Positions 1 through 7,418 of a stretch of 14,789 nt of DNA are shown piece by piece. The stretch is from positions 1 to 14,789 of the forward strand of contig JAWLES010000045.1 of assembly GCA_041685935.1 (NCBI GenBank). The letters are read 5' to 3'. Below the pieces are notes generated by a model, which was given only the letters and a program-made list of their open reading frames with translations, was not told the origin of the DNA and did not search any database. Position numbers and translations under genes: made by a program. Position 1 is the stretch's first letter; each line of letters begins with the position of its first letter. Source of the DNA: JAIPEK01 sp041685935 (lineage in GTDB: Bacteria; Desulfobacterota; Desulfobacteria; Desulfobacterales; Desulfobacteraceae).

Positions 1-31
1 CAGGCAGTCAAGCAAAATTCCAAACGTATTT

Positions 32-49
32 ACATAATACATACTATGT
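32..49. promoter_or_regulatory. candidate operator upstream of the aor operon
   Basis: An imperfect palindrome, ACATAATAC followed directly by ATACTATGT, has 7 of 9 positions complementary across its centre. It lies 58 nt before the first gene of an operon that ends with a TetR-family regulator. TetR proteins typically bind palindromes of this size and often control their own operon, so this is a reasonable autoregulatory operator. The element also holds -10-like hexamers (CATAAT at 33-38, TACTAT at 42-47), but I see no convincing -35 at the right distance. Function is inferred from position and symmetry only. Confidence 0.35.
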
Positions 50-106
50 GATATTTCTGTTTCAGAATCGGTAAACCATCGTTGCATAAAAACAAGGAGA
101 TTATAC

Positions 107-523
107 GTGCATATAAAAGCGAATTTCGATCTTTGCACAGGATGCAGGATCTGCCAGATGGCATGCTCTGCCCGCCTTGCCGGGGGATATAATCCGAGAA
201 GGGCTGTTCTGGATATAATGGATTCCAGGGAAAATCTGTATCACAAGCCCGTGCTCTGCAACCATTGCGAAAATGCCTACTGCATGAATGTCTGCCCTGC
301 AGGGGCTGTTGAAAGGGATGAAAACAACGCTGTGGTCATTGACCCTGAAAGGTGTATAAAGTGTTATCTGTGCGTGGAGTACTGCCCGGAAGGAATGGTA
401 AAGATTGACCCGGAAAGCGGGAATGCAGTGAAGTGCGACTTGTGCGGCGGCAGGCCGGAATGCGTTTCAGCCTGCCCTGCAGGTGCGCTCGAACTTTTGT
501 CTACAGGAGGTCGAAATGGATGA
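107..523 (+). CDS. four-cluster [4Fe-4S] ferredoxin, AorA-like electron-transfer subunit
   Basis: This 138-residue cytoplasmic iron-sulfur protein has sixteen cysteines in four groups: Cys10/13/16/20, 51/54/59/63, 83/86/89/93 and 110/113/119/123. Several groups end in the typical CP, so up to four [4Fe-4S] clusters are expected. The layout is that of HydN/DmsB-type polyferredoxins and of AorA, the small subunit of the Aromatoleum tungsten aldehyde oxidoreductase. It should take electrons from the oxidoreductase encoded immediately downstream, which it overlaps by 8 nt. The start is GTG at 107, chosen because AAGGAG (94-99) sits 7 nt before it and the first cysteine motif follows at once. The family and Fe-S content are clear. 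The AorA role is inferred from gene order, and the physiological acceptor after it is unknown. Confidence 0.9.
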   Translation: MHIKANFDLCTGCRICQMACSARLAGGYNPRRAVLDIMDSRENLYHKPVLCNHCENAYCMNVCPAGAVERDENNAVVIDPERCIKCYLCVEYCPEGMVKIDPESGNAVKCDLCGGRPECVSACPAGALELLSTGGRNG

Positions 524-2366
524 ATCCTATATGAAAAAAATACTCTATGTTGATTTGACCTCTAAAGTTACCAAAGAGATGTCATTGCCGGGGGAAACGG
601 TTGAACTGTATATCGGGGGCAAGGGCCTGGGAGCGAAACTTTTGTACGATCTTTTGCCGGCAGGGACTGATCCCCTTGGACCGGGGAACCTGCTGATGTT
701 TTTGACAGGTCCGCTCACCGGGACTTCAGCCCCTGCTATGAGAGGATGCCTTGTAACCAAGTCTCCGCTGACAGGTCTGTTTCTGGATTCCTATTTCGGG
801 GGGAGTTTTTCGCCCGAACTCAAATATGCAGGATACGATGCGCTGATCATAGGTGGAAAAGCCGAGAAACCGGTTTATCTCTTTATCAACGATGAAACTG
901 TGGAAATCCGGCCTGCGGAATCCATATGGGGGAGCGATGCACTTGAGGCCAATCACCGGATCAAATCCCTGGTCGGCGACTCGAGCATAAAGATTGTAAG
1001 CATCGGCCAGGCCGGGGAAAACCAGGTACCGTTCTCCCTTGTCTGCTGTGAGTACAACCGGCAGGCTGGAAGGGGCGGTTCAGGTGCGGTAATGGGGGCC
1101 AAGAATCTTAAGGCGGTTGCTGTAAGGGGCTGCAAAACCGTAAAGGTCCATGACCCGGAAAAGTTTGGCCGTCACTGTACCGCTGCGCTGTCAGAGCTGG
1201 ATAGCAGCCCGGATGTGGCAGCCCTCCGGGAGGAAGGCACAGCATCAGCAGTGGAGTTTTCAAATGAACTCGGGCTCTTTCCACACAGGAACTATAAATA
1301 CGGCACTTATGACAAGGCCTCCAGGCTGGCCGGCAAAGGCCAGTCAAAACATCTGTGGCTGGGTGCAAGTGCATGCACGGGATGCCCGATTGCCTGCAGC
1401 AAGGCAGGGGCCGTCAGAACGGGTAAGTTCAAGGGGACCGTCACAGACATGGTGGAATATGAATCCGTCGGTTTGATGGGATCGAATCTGGATATTTCAG
1501 ATATCCGGGCTGTGGCCTACCTTGTGAAACTCTGTGATATCTATGGTATGGACAGCATGTCTGCGGGATCGGTGATCGGGTTTGCCATGGAAGCGGCTGA
1601 AAAGGGGATTATTGATTCACCCGAAGGGATGGATATCAGGTTCGGAAATATCGAAGCTGCGGAGTATCTGGTGAAATCGATTGCGTTCCGGGAAGGCGAG
1701 CTCGGCCGCCTGCTGTCTCAAGGTGTTGAAAAGGCTGCAAAGGAGCTTGGCGAGGCGGCCGAGGACCTGGCTGTCCACGTCAAGGGGATGGAATCCCCGG
1801 CATGGGGCCCAAGGGGTGTCTCCGGCATGGGGCTTGCCTATATGACTGCGGATCGGGGCGCCTGCCATCAGCGGGCTTTTCCCATTGCATATGAAGTCGG
1901 TGGCGAGAAGTGGGAAGGAAAAGAAGTCGACCCGCTCACTGTTAAAGGAAAGGCGGCTATGGTGGCTTCTTTGCAGGATTATCTCGCCGGCACCGATACT
2001 CTTGTCAAATGTGACTTCGGGGGATTCGGCATCAGCCCTGAAACTTATGCAGGGCTGTACAATGCTGCCACCGGCAGGCGGATCAGGGCGGAGGATTTTA
2101 ACGAGGCAGGCGAGCGGATCTGGAACATTACCAGGCTGTTCAACCTTAGAGAGGGGATGGACCCATCCAGAGACAGACTTCCGCCGAGATTCGTGAAAGA
2201 AGCGCTTCCTGACGGTCCTGCCAAAGGGCACTGCATAACTGATGAAGACATGGAGTACATGAGAAAGGATTACTATTCAGTAAGGGGCTGGGATTCAGAG
2301 GGCTCTCCTGAAAAAGGGACCCTGAAGCGGCTTAAAATAGAGCCGGAAGCAAAGACTTTTACCTGA
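516..2366 (+). CDS. aor: tungsten-containing aldehyde:ferredoxin oxidoreductase
   Basis: A 616-residue enzyme expected to oxidise aldehydes to carboxylic acids using a tungsten bis-pyranopterin cofactor and one [4Fe-4S] cluster. The N-terminal region carries the glycine-rich GGKGLGAKLLYDL block, then GRGGSGAVMGAKNLKAV near residues 186-201, both pterin-contacting in the family. The cluster ligands are Cys287, Cys290 and Cys294 (ACTGCPIAC) plus Cys499 (LVKCDFGG), spaced as in the Pyrococcus furiosus enzyme. Glu314 and His451 are plausible counterparts of its active-site residues. The ATG at 516 is preferred over an in-frame ATG at 483 because AGGAGG (505-510) lies 5 nt before it and the next residues match the family start. 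It overlaps the ferredoxin gene by 8 nt, so the pair is translationally coupled. The substrate cannot be told from sequence. Molybdenum instead of tungsten is possible but less likely. Confidence 0.93.
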   Translation: MDESYMKKILYVDLTSKVTKEMSLPGETVELYIGGKGLGAKLLYDLLPAGTDPLGPGNLLMFLTGPLTGTSAPAMRGCLVTKSPLTGLFLDSYFGGSFSPELKYAGYDALIIGGKAEKPVYLFINDETVEIRPAESIWGSDALEANHRIKSLVGDSSIKIVSIGQAGENQVPFSLVCCEYNRQAGRGGSGAVMGAKNLKAVAVRGCKTVKVHDPEKFGRHCTAALSELDSSPDVAALREEGTASAVEFSNELGLFPHRNYKYGTYDKASRLAGKGQSKHLWLGASACTGCPIACSKAGAVRTGKFKGTVTDMVEYESVGLMGSNLDISDIRAVAYLVKLCDIYGMDSMSAGSVIGFAMEAAEKGIIDSPEGMDIRFGNIEAAEYLVKSIAFREGELGRLLSQGVEKAAKELGEAAEDLAVHVKGMESPAWGPRGVSGMGLAYMTADRGACHQRAFPIAYEVGGEKWEGKEVDPLTVKGKAAMVASLQDYLAGTDTLVKCDFGGFGISPETYAGLYNAATGRRIRAEDFNEAGERIWNITRLFNLREGMDPSRDRLPPRFVKEALPDGPAKGHCITDEDMEYMRKDYYSVRGWDSEGSPEKGTLKRLKIEPEAKTFT

Positions 2367-2378
2367 AAATTTCCGGGA

Positions 2379-2957
2379 ATGAACAAAAAAAAGCTGAAAA
2401 CAGAGGAGACCAGGCAGAAAATTGTTGATGCTGCACTGCATCTGTTTGCAAGGCAGGGATATCACAAGACCACGGTGCAGGATATCGCAAATCACATCTG
2501 CATGACATCAGGAGCCCTGTTTCATCATTTTTCATCCAAAAAGGAGATCCTGTATAAGGTAATTGAAAAGCTGAACGCCGGTATGGACAGGTATATTGAT
2601 TATCTTTCCCTGACCCGGCAAGGTTCGAGGGAAACCGTCACCGGTCTTGTGGACCTGTTTGTGGAAAAGTTTCATTCAGACCCGGATGAGATCATCGCCC
2701 TTGCCTCTTTCGCAACGGAATTCGGGTCGGTTGACGATCCGGTGGTCGAACGCATCCATTGTCCGTACAACAGGTTTATCCGCGCCATGGAGGAAAAGTG
2801 TGATTTCCTGCCTGAAACGGTTAACAAGAGGGCATTTGCAGTGAGTTTTTTTTCCGGAATCCAGGGGATTTTTATCCAGGCTATTTTCAGGGAGGGGCAA
2901 ATGGGGATTGACGAGCTTGCCCAAGGATTTGTCGACATGGTAACCACCGGGCTTTGA
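2379..2957 (+). CDS. TetR/AcrR-family transcriptional regulator
   Basis: A 192-residue protein with a typical TetR N-terminal DNA-binding domain. The helix-turn-helix runs about residues 31-51 (TTVQDIANHICMTSGALFHHF) and leads into KKEIL, the usual start of the linker helix. The C-terminal two thirds is an all-helical ligand-binding and dimerisation domain with no family-specific motif I recognise, so the inducer is unknown. The gene begins 12 nt after the aldehyde oxidoreductase stop, with only a weak ribosome-binding site (CGGGA directly before the ATG), which suggests low-level, coupled expression from the aor operon. The likely role is repression of its own operon through a palindrome such as that at 32-49; this is inference from gene order. 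Its stop codon lies in the loop-proximal part of a hairpin shared with convergent prfB. Confidence 0.9.
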   Translation: MNKKKLKTEETRQKIVDAALHLFARQGYHKTTVQDIANHICMTSGALFHHFSSKKEILYKVIEKLNAGMDRYIDYLSLTRQGSRETVTGLVDLFVEKFHSDPDEIIALASFATEFGSVDDPVVERIHCPYNRFIRAMEEKCDFLPETVNKRAFAVSFFSGIQGIFIQAIFREGQMGIDELAQGFVDMVTTGL

Positions 2958-2970
2958 GTTAAAAGCCCGG
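2947..2970. terminator. hairpin between convergent tetR and prfB
   Basis: CCGGGCTTT (2947-2955) pairs perfectly with AAAGCCCGG (2962-2970) around a 6-nt loop. It sits between two converging genes and could end both transcripts. It overlaps the tetR stop codon (2955-2957). Neither side is followed by a clear T-run, so it may be a weak intrinsic terminator or a 3'-end stabilising hairpin. Confidence 0.5.
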
Positions 2971-2980
2971 CAGGTATTCA

Positions 2981-4079
2981 TTAAATGCAGCCGGACAGAA
3001 GAACCCCTTCGATGAATTCGTCCAGGTCTCCGTCGAGCACTCTGTCCACGTCCCCGATTTCCAGGTTCGTGCGGTGATCCTTGGCCATGCGGTAGGGATG
3101 CAGCACGTAGGACCGGATCTGACTTCCCCATGCAATGTCGTCTTTCTCATCATGCAGGCTCTGCATCTTTTCTTCCTGTTTTTCCTTTTCAATTTTGTAG
3201 AGCCTCGATTTCAGGACCTTCATGGCGATTTCCTTGTTCCGGTGCTGGGAGGGCTCCTGCTGGCACTGGGCCACCACGCCTGTGGGCAGATGGGTAATGC
3301 GTACAGCGCTGCTGGTTTTGTTGACATGCTGGCCGCCTGCGCCGCTGGCCCTGTATACGTCGGTTCTCAGATCGCTGTCTTCGATATGAACCTTGATTTC
3401 ATCCTTGATTTCCGGAGAGACAAACACGGATGCAAAAGAGGTGTGCCGTTTGCCGCCCGCATTAAACGGGGAAATCCTGACCAGCCTGTGAACGCCGGAT
3501 TCCACTTTTAAAAAACCATAGGTCCTGTCTCCGGATACACTGAAGGTGGCCCCTTTTATTCCGGCATCGTCTCCGGGCTGCAGATCGATCATCTGCATTT
3601 TGAATCCCCTTTTGTCGATCCATCTGGTGTACATCCGCAAAAGCATTTCAGCCCAGTCCTGGGAATCGGTTCCCCCTGCGCCGGCATTGATGGAGACAAG
3701 CGCGTTTTTCCCGTCATCCTCTCCGTCAAGTATGGTGTTGATGGAAAATTTTTTTATCTGTTTTTCCAGCTCTGCAAGCTGGGCGTCCACTTCTTTTTCA
3801 GCCTGTTTGTCGGATTCTTCACGGGCAAGTTCCAAAAGGGTGTCTGTGTCCTCGATGCTTTCGTAAAGCTTTTCAAAGCCCTGGAGCAGCTCTGAAATTC
3901 TGGTCCGCTCCCTGAGAAGATCGGTTGCCTTTTCAGGGTCTTCCCAGAAGTCCTCCCTGGCTGACAGAAACTCAAGCTCTTTTAACCGTTTTTCCTTTGA
4001 CGGTATGTCAAAGATACTCCTTGAGCTTGTCGAGTTTTTCGTAAAAAGAGTTTATTGTCTGCTGCTGTTCCGAGGACAT
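2981..4079 (-). CDS. prfB: peptide chain release factor 2 (RF2), made by programmed +1 frameshift
   Basis: RF2 recognises UGA and UAA stop codons and triggers release of the finished peptide. Decoding starts at ATG 4079 (AGGAGA at 4092-4087, 7 nt upstream). It reads 23 codons to CTT, meets an in-frame TGA at 4010-4008, and must slip +1 to continue at GAC (4009). The slip site is the classic TAT CTT TGA C, with an AAGGAG stimulator 3 nt before CTT. The joined protein is 365 residues, the same length as E. coli RF2. The stop-recognition tripeptide SPF is at about 203-205 and the catalytic GGQ at about 248-250. The frameshift makes RF2 synthesis autoregulated: low RF2 leaves TGA unread and favours slipping. 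The gene lies 21 nt after lnt and is probably cotranscribed with it. It is intact, not a pseudogene. Confidence 0.97.
4001..4028 (-). promoter_or_regulatory. RF2 programmed +1 frameshift site
   Basis: On the - strand the mRNA reads AAGGAG TAT CTT TGA C. The Shine-Dalgarno-like AAGGAG pairs with 16S rRNA in the translating ribosome, CTT is the slippery P-site codon, and TGA (4010-4008) is the slow-read stop. All elements and the 3-nt spacing match the well-studied bacterial prfB recoding site. Confidence 0.95.
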
Positions 4080-4100
4080 AACTGATTCTCCTGCATTAAA

Positions 4101-5684
4101 TTATTGCTTTGATACAACTGATTTTTTCCGTTTTAGTTTCAGAGCTCCTTGTACCACAAAAAGCATAAGAATTGCAACTGTACAAAACTGTGCAAACAGG
4201 TCGCCGCGGCTCGTGTAAAAGGTCTTGAGGTCGGGAAGGGGAAGTTTTTCAGTCAGGTGATCCTCTTGAAAGAGCCCGGAGGCACGGATGATGCGGCCCG
4301 AAGGTGACACAAAACCGCTTATGCCTGTGTTGGCAGCCCTTGCAACACTTCTCCGGTTTTCCACCGCACGGAATACAGACATGGAAAAGTGCTGCAGCGG
4401 GGCGGATGTGCGGCCGAACCAGGCATCGTTGGTGATGGTGACCAGAAGGTCGGCCCCGTTTTCAACAAATCTGCCTGAAATGGAGGGAAATATGATTTCG
4501 AAACAGATCAGAACCCCGGTGCTGCTTTCGGAAAAGGGCAGCGGGGTGAATTCGTTTTTTCCGGGAGAAAAGTCGCCTGACTGGGCTGTGATTTTGTCCA
4601 CGAACTTCAAGTACTTGCCAAGGGGGACATACTCTCCGAACGGAACCAGGTGGTTTTTGTCGTAGAATCCTTGGACAATGGCGAACCTGTTGAACATGTA
4701 GGCCCGGTTGAAAAATTCTTTTCCGTCTGACAGGGGCCGGAAAGCAGGCCCCCCTATTAAAAATGGGGAGTCGGCGTTGCGGATGCAAAGGTCCAGCTTG
4801 GCAGAAAGGGCTGCATTATTGTCATAGTAGAACGGCAGCGCGGTTTCGGGCCAGACTATCAGGTCGGGATTGTCCATGGCGGCTTTTTCCGAAAGCCTTG
4901 TGTAGGTTTCAAGGCTCTTTTCCATGTAGGATTTGTCCCATTTGAGGTTCTGCCGGATGTTGCCCTGGATCACGGATATACTTGTCTTTTCGGAATTTTG
5001 AACGGCGCTGTCAACTGTATTCATCCGTAGCCGGCCGTACTGAAGGATCAAAAGGAGAATAATCAGTGTGTATGCAAAAGGGATGAAAATGGATTTCACT
5101 CTGTTTCGGAAAGGGGGATCAGAGCGGATAATGCCGAGAAAAGCAAGGGCGAGAAAACCGTTTAAAAGAACAACTGCGAACGTCACTCCGGCTACGCCGG
5201 TGATATCTGCAATCTGAATGAAGCCGAGGTTTTTGTACTGGGTGTATCCGGTGCTGCCCCATGGAAACCCGGTAAAAAGAAAGGATCGAGCATATTCAAG
5301 GGCTGTCCATAGAAAAGCGGCTTTCAGCGGCATAACCATGGATTTGAAGGTGAAACCGCCAAGCAGCAGGGTAAAAAGGCCGAAGTAAAGCGACAGGTAA
5401 ATACACAAAAGTGTAAGTATGGAGCCTGAAAGTACCAGGTGGAGGCCCCCGTAGACCTCAAGGGTGGGGACAATCCAGTAGAGAAGTGTGCTAAAGTGGC
5501 AGAATCCGGCAATGAGGCCGAGAATCAGCCTTTCTTTTCTAACGGCACTGCCTGCGGAAACCAGCAGGGGAACCAGGGCGAAAAATGCAGCAGGATAAAA
5601 GTTGATGCCGGGAAAGGCTGCGGTCAGCAGAAATCCGCTCAAAACTGCTGGAAAGTATCTTGTGAGTTGTTTTGCAATGGTCAT
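4101..5684 (-). CDS. lnt: apolipoprotein N-acyltransferase
   Basis: Inner-membrane enzyme that adds the third acyl chain to the N-terminal cysteine of lipoproteins, using phospholipid as donor. The 527-residue protein has an N-terminal block of several membrane segments (about residues 10-220), a carbon-nitrogen hydrolase domain (about 235-480) and a final membrane segment near the C-terminus. The catalytic triad is visible as Glu280 in IVWPETALP, Lys343 in YDKNHLVPFGEYVP and Cys394 in VLICFEIIFP. The nearest in-frame upstream codon signal is a TGA two codons before ATG 5684, which rules out a longer form. The ribosome-binding site is poor, with GGAG about 14 nt away. prfB follows after 21 nt. 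Its presence implies triacylated lipoproteins and an outer membrane. Confidence 0.96.
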   Translation of the reverse strand: MTIAKQLTRYFPAVLSGFLLTAAFPGINFYPAAFFALVPLLVSAGSAVRKERLILGLIAGFCHFSTLLYWIVPTLEVYGGLHLVLSGSILTLLCIYLSLYFGLFTLLLGGFTFKSMVMPLKAAFLWTALEYARSFLFTGFPWGSTGYTQYKNLGFIQIADITGVAGVTFAVVLLNGFLALAFLGIIRSDPPFRNRVKSIFIPFAYTLIILLLILQYGRLRMNTVDSAVQNSEKTSISVIQGNIRQNLKWDKSYMEKSLETYTRLSEKAAMDNPDLIVWPETALPFYYDNNAALSAKLDLCIRNADSPFLIGGPAFRPLSDGKEFFNRAYMFNRFAIVQGFYDKNHLVPFGEYVPLGKYLKFVDKITAQSGDFSPGKNEFTPLPFSESSTGVLICFEIIFPSISGRFVENGADLLVTITNDAWFGRTSAPLQHFSMSVFRAVENRRSVARAANTGISGFVSPSGRIIRASGLFQEDHLTEKLPLPDLKTFYTSRGDLFAQFCTVAILMLFVVQGALKLKRKKSVVSKQ

Positions 5685-5735
5685 TATTCAGTTATCCGCT
5701 CCTTAACCAAAAAGAACCGATACTTTAAACGATTC

Positions 5736-5766
5736 AATCCTAAATATAAAGGATTATCTTTAAAAA
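5736..5766 (-). promoter_or_regulatory. possible lnt promoter with AT-rich palindrome
   Basis: On the - strand TATATT (5748-5743) is a 5-of-6 match to a -10 box. About 18 nt before it is a weak CGGACA. The -10 sits inside an inverted repeat, AATCCT (5736-5741) and AGGATT (5750-5755), around an 8-nt AT-rich centre. This would give a leader of about 50 nt for lnt-prfB. The -35 is poor. Confidence 0.25.
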
Positions 5767-5796
5767 TGTCCGGGAGGGGCATTTCAGGGGGAGGGG

Positions 5797-5832
5797 CCGT
5801 TCCCGGCCCGGGGAAACCGCGGCCGGGAACGG
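5797..5832 (-). terminator. strong GC-rich hairpin after katA
   Basis: CCGTTCCCGGCC (5797-5808) and GGCCGGGAACGG (5821-5832) form a perfect 12-bp stem with a 12-nt loop, starting 10 nt after the katA stop codon. Position and strength suggest the 3' end of the katA transcript. No T-run follows at once; instead the RNA continues with a C-rich, G-poor stretch (about 5770-5796), which might favour Rho. Confidence 0.6.
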
Positions 5833-5842
5833 TTCTGCAGGG

Positions 5843-7297
5843 TTATCCCGAATTTACCTTTTCTGCTATGCGGTCGCCGGTCTCCTTGTCAATGCTGCGC
5901 CAGTACTCAAGTGCGCGCTGGAGAACCGGGCCGGATACGCCTTTGCTCAGGTGGCCGGCCGCGTTGGAGACAAGCCGGTCGCGCTGTTCATCGTTCATGA
6001 TTTCGCGAACAAGGGTTCCGGCCTGACCGAAGTCGTCGTCCTCCTTGTGCAGAGTGTATGCGGCGCGGATAAACTCCCCGTCAGCATCCCAGATTGCGGT
6101 TTCAGGGTAACGTTCACTGTCAGCTGCAGGGCCGCCCTTTGAGTTAGGCGCGTAAACAGGGTCGGTTGCGTTTTCAACACGCATGGTCCCTCCCCTGCTG
6201 TAGCTGTGCACCTGCGATTTCGGCCTGTTCACCGGGATCTGCTTGTAGTTCACCCCCAGCCTGGCCCGGTGGGCGTCTGCGTAGGAGAACAGTCTGCCGA
6301 GCAGCATTTTGTCAGGGCTGGGGCCTGTTCCAGGAACGAAGCTGTTGGGTTCAAAGGCTGCCTGCTCAATCTCGGTGTGAAAGTCGGCAGGGTTCCGGTT
6401 AAGCGTCAGGCGGCCGACCTCATGCAGGGGATAGTCCTTGTGAGGCCATACCTTGGTGAGGTCAAACGGGTTGAACCGGTATGTTTTGGCTTCGTCAAAG
6501 GGCATGATCTGTACCTTCAGGGTCCAGCTCGGGTAATCTCCCCTGTCAATTGCTTCGAAAAGATCGCGGCGGTGATAGTCTGCATCGGTTCCTGCTATGC
6601 GGTCAGCCTCTTCCTGGGTGAGAAAGTCGATGCCCTGGTCGGTCTTGAAATGATACTTCACCCAGAAGCGTTCATGGTTTGCGTTGACCCACATGTAGGT
6701 GTGGCTCGAATAGCCGTTCATGTGCCGCCAGGTCTTCGGGATTCCCCTGTCTCCCATCAGCCAGGTAACCTGGTGGGCTGATTCCGGGGACAGGGTCCAG
6801 AAGTCCCACTGCATGTCATGGTCGCGCAGTCCGTTGTCGGCCCGGCGCTTCTGGGAGCGGATGAAGTGCTGAAACTTCATTGGATCACGGAGGAAGAAAA
6901 CAGGAGTGTTGTTTCCAACCATGTCGAAATTTCCCTCGCTTGTGTAGAACTTGAGGGCAAAACCGCGTGGATCTCGCCAGGTGTCAGGGCTGCCGCGTTC
7001 TCCAGCCACCGTGGAAAATCGGATCAATGTCTCTGTCTTTGTGCCGGGCTGGAAGACTGCAGCCTTAGTATAGGCGCTGACATCGCCGGTTACCTCGAAG
7101 TGTCCGAAGGCTCCGGATCCCTTGGCGTGCGGCTGGCGTTCAGGGATCTGCTCCCGGTTGAAATTGGCCATCTGTTCGATCAGGTAATGGTCCTGAAGCA
7201 GGACGGGGCCGTCCGGCCCGACCGTGAGTGAATGTTCGTCGCTGGATACCGGTATTCCGGCATCATTTGTTGTTGGGTTGCGGTCCTGGTCTTTCAT
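5843..7297 (-). CDS. katA: heme catalase (small-subunit, clade 3-like)
   Basis: Converts hydrogen peroxide to water and oxygen in the cytoplasm. The 484-residue length fits small-subunit catalases. The distal histidine is His57 in ERQPHAKGSGAFG, the distal asparagine is in VGNNTPVFFLRDP (residue 129 or 130), and the heme-ligand tyrosine is Tyr339 in GRLFSYADAHRARLGVNY. The VPGTGPSPDKML block just before the ligand is also standard. ATG 7297 is chosen because AAGGAGG (7311-7305) lies 7 nt upstream. A longer open frame reaches 7678 but runs through the leader hairpins and the tRNA gene, so it is not coding. The gene has its own promoter region with a Fur/PerR-like box and ends in a strong hairpin, so it is probably monocistronic. 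The role is oxygen-stress defence in an anaerobe. Confidence 0.97.
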   Translation of the reverse strand: MKDQDRNPTTNDAGIPVSSDEHSLTVGPDGPVLLQDHYLIEQMANFNREQIPERQPHAKGSGAFGHFEVTGDVSAYTKAAVFQPGTKTETLIRFSTVAGERGSPDTWRDPRGFALKFYTSEGNFDMVGNNTPVFFLRDPMKFQHFIRSQKRRADNGLRDHDMQWDFWTLSPESAHQVTWLMGDRGIPKTWRHMNGYSSHTYMWVNANHERFWVKYHFKTDQGIDFLTQEEADRIAGTDADYHRRDLFEAIDRGDYPSWTLKVQIMPFDEAKTYRFNPFDLTKVWPHKDYPLHEVGRLTLNRNPADFHTEIEQAAFEPNSFVPGTGPSPDKMLLGRLFSYADAHRARLGVNYKQIPVNRPKSQVHSYSRGGTMRVENATDPVYAPNSKGGPAADSERYPETAIWDADGEFIRAAYTLHKEDDDFGQAGTLVREIMNDEQRDRLVSNAAGHLSKGVSGPVLQRALEYWRSIDKETGDRIAEKVNSG

Positions 7298-7329
7298 GGA
7301 AATGCCTCCTTGTGTCCTTACAGGGTGAG

Positions 7330-7378
7330 GATGACGTCTTTGGCGCCCGTCATCTGTAACGGCACGCCGTGCGGCGTG
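7330..7378 (-). other. two tandem stem-loops in the katA 5' leader
   Basis: In transcript order, the first hairpin has 7-bp arms CACGCCG (7363-7369) and CGGCGTG (7372-7378) around 2 nt. The second has 7-bp arms GATGACG (7330-7336) and CGTCATC (7348-7354) around 11 nt. Both are perfect on the sequence. They lie between the candidate promoter and the ribosome-binding site at 7311-7305, so they could affect mRNA stability or translation, or be protein-binding sites in the DNA. Confidence 0.45.
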
Positions 7379-7394
7379 ATGTTGTAAAAGAAAT

Positions 7395-7418
7395 TTTATC
7401 GTAAAGGATAATGATAAA
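7395..7418 (-). promoter_or_regulatory. Fur/PerR-like box upstream of katA
   Basis: On the - strand TTTATC (7418-7413) and GATAAA (7400-7395) form an inverted repeat with a 12-nt spacer. The left half continues as ATCATTATC (7415-7407), identical to the right end of the classic Fur consensus. It starts at the end of a possible -10, a usual position for repression. A Fur-superfamily regulator such as PerR controlling katA is common, but the palindrome is imperfect and the regulator is not in the window. Confidence 0.4.

Noticed and set aside
483..515. Eleven-codon N-terminal extension of the aldehyde oxidoreductase.
   Set aside because: It lacks a ribosome-binding site, lies inside the ferredoxin gene, and includes the AGGAGG that serves ATG 516.
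1617..2231. A 204-codon - strand open frame inside the aldehyde oxidoreductase gene.
   Set aside because: It is fully antisense to a conserved enzyme, with composition typical of a shadow frame and no motif.
2981..4079. prfB as a frameshifted pseudogene.
   Set aside because: The in-frame TGA and +1 shift are the conserved autoregulatory recoding site, and the joined protein is full length with SPF and GGQ.
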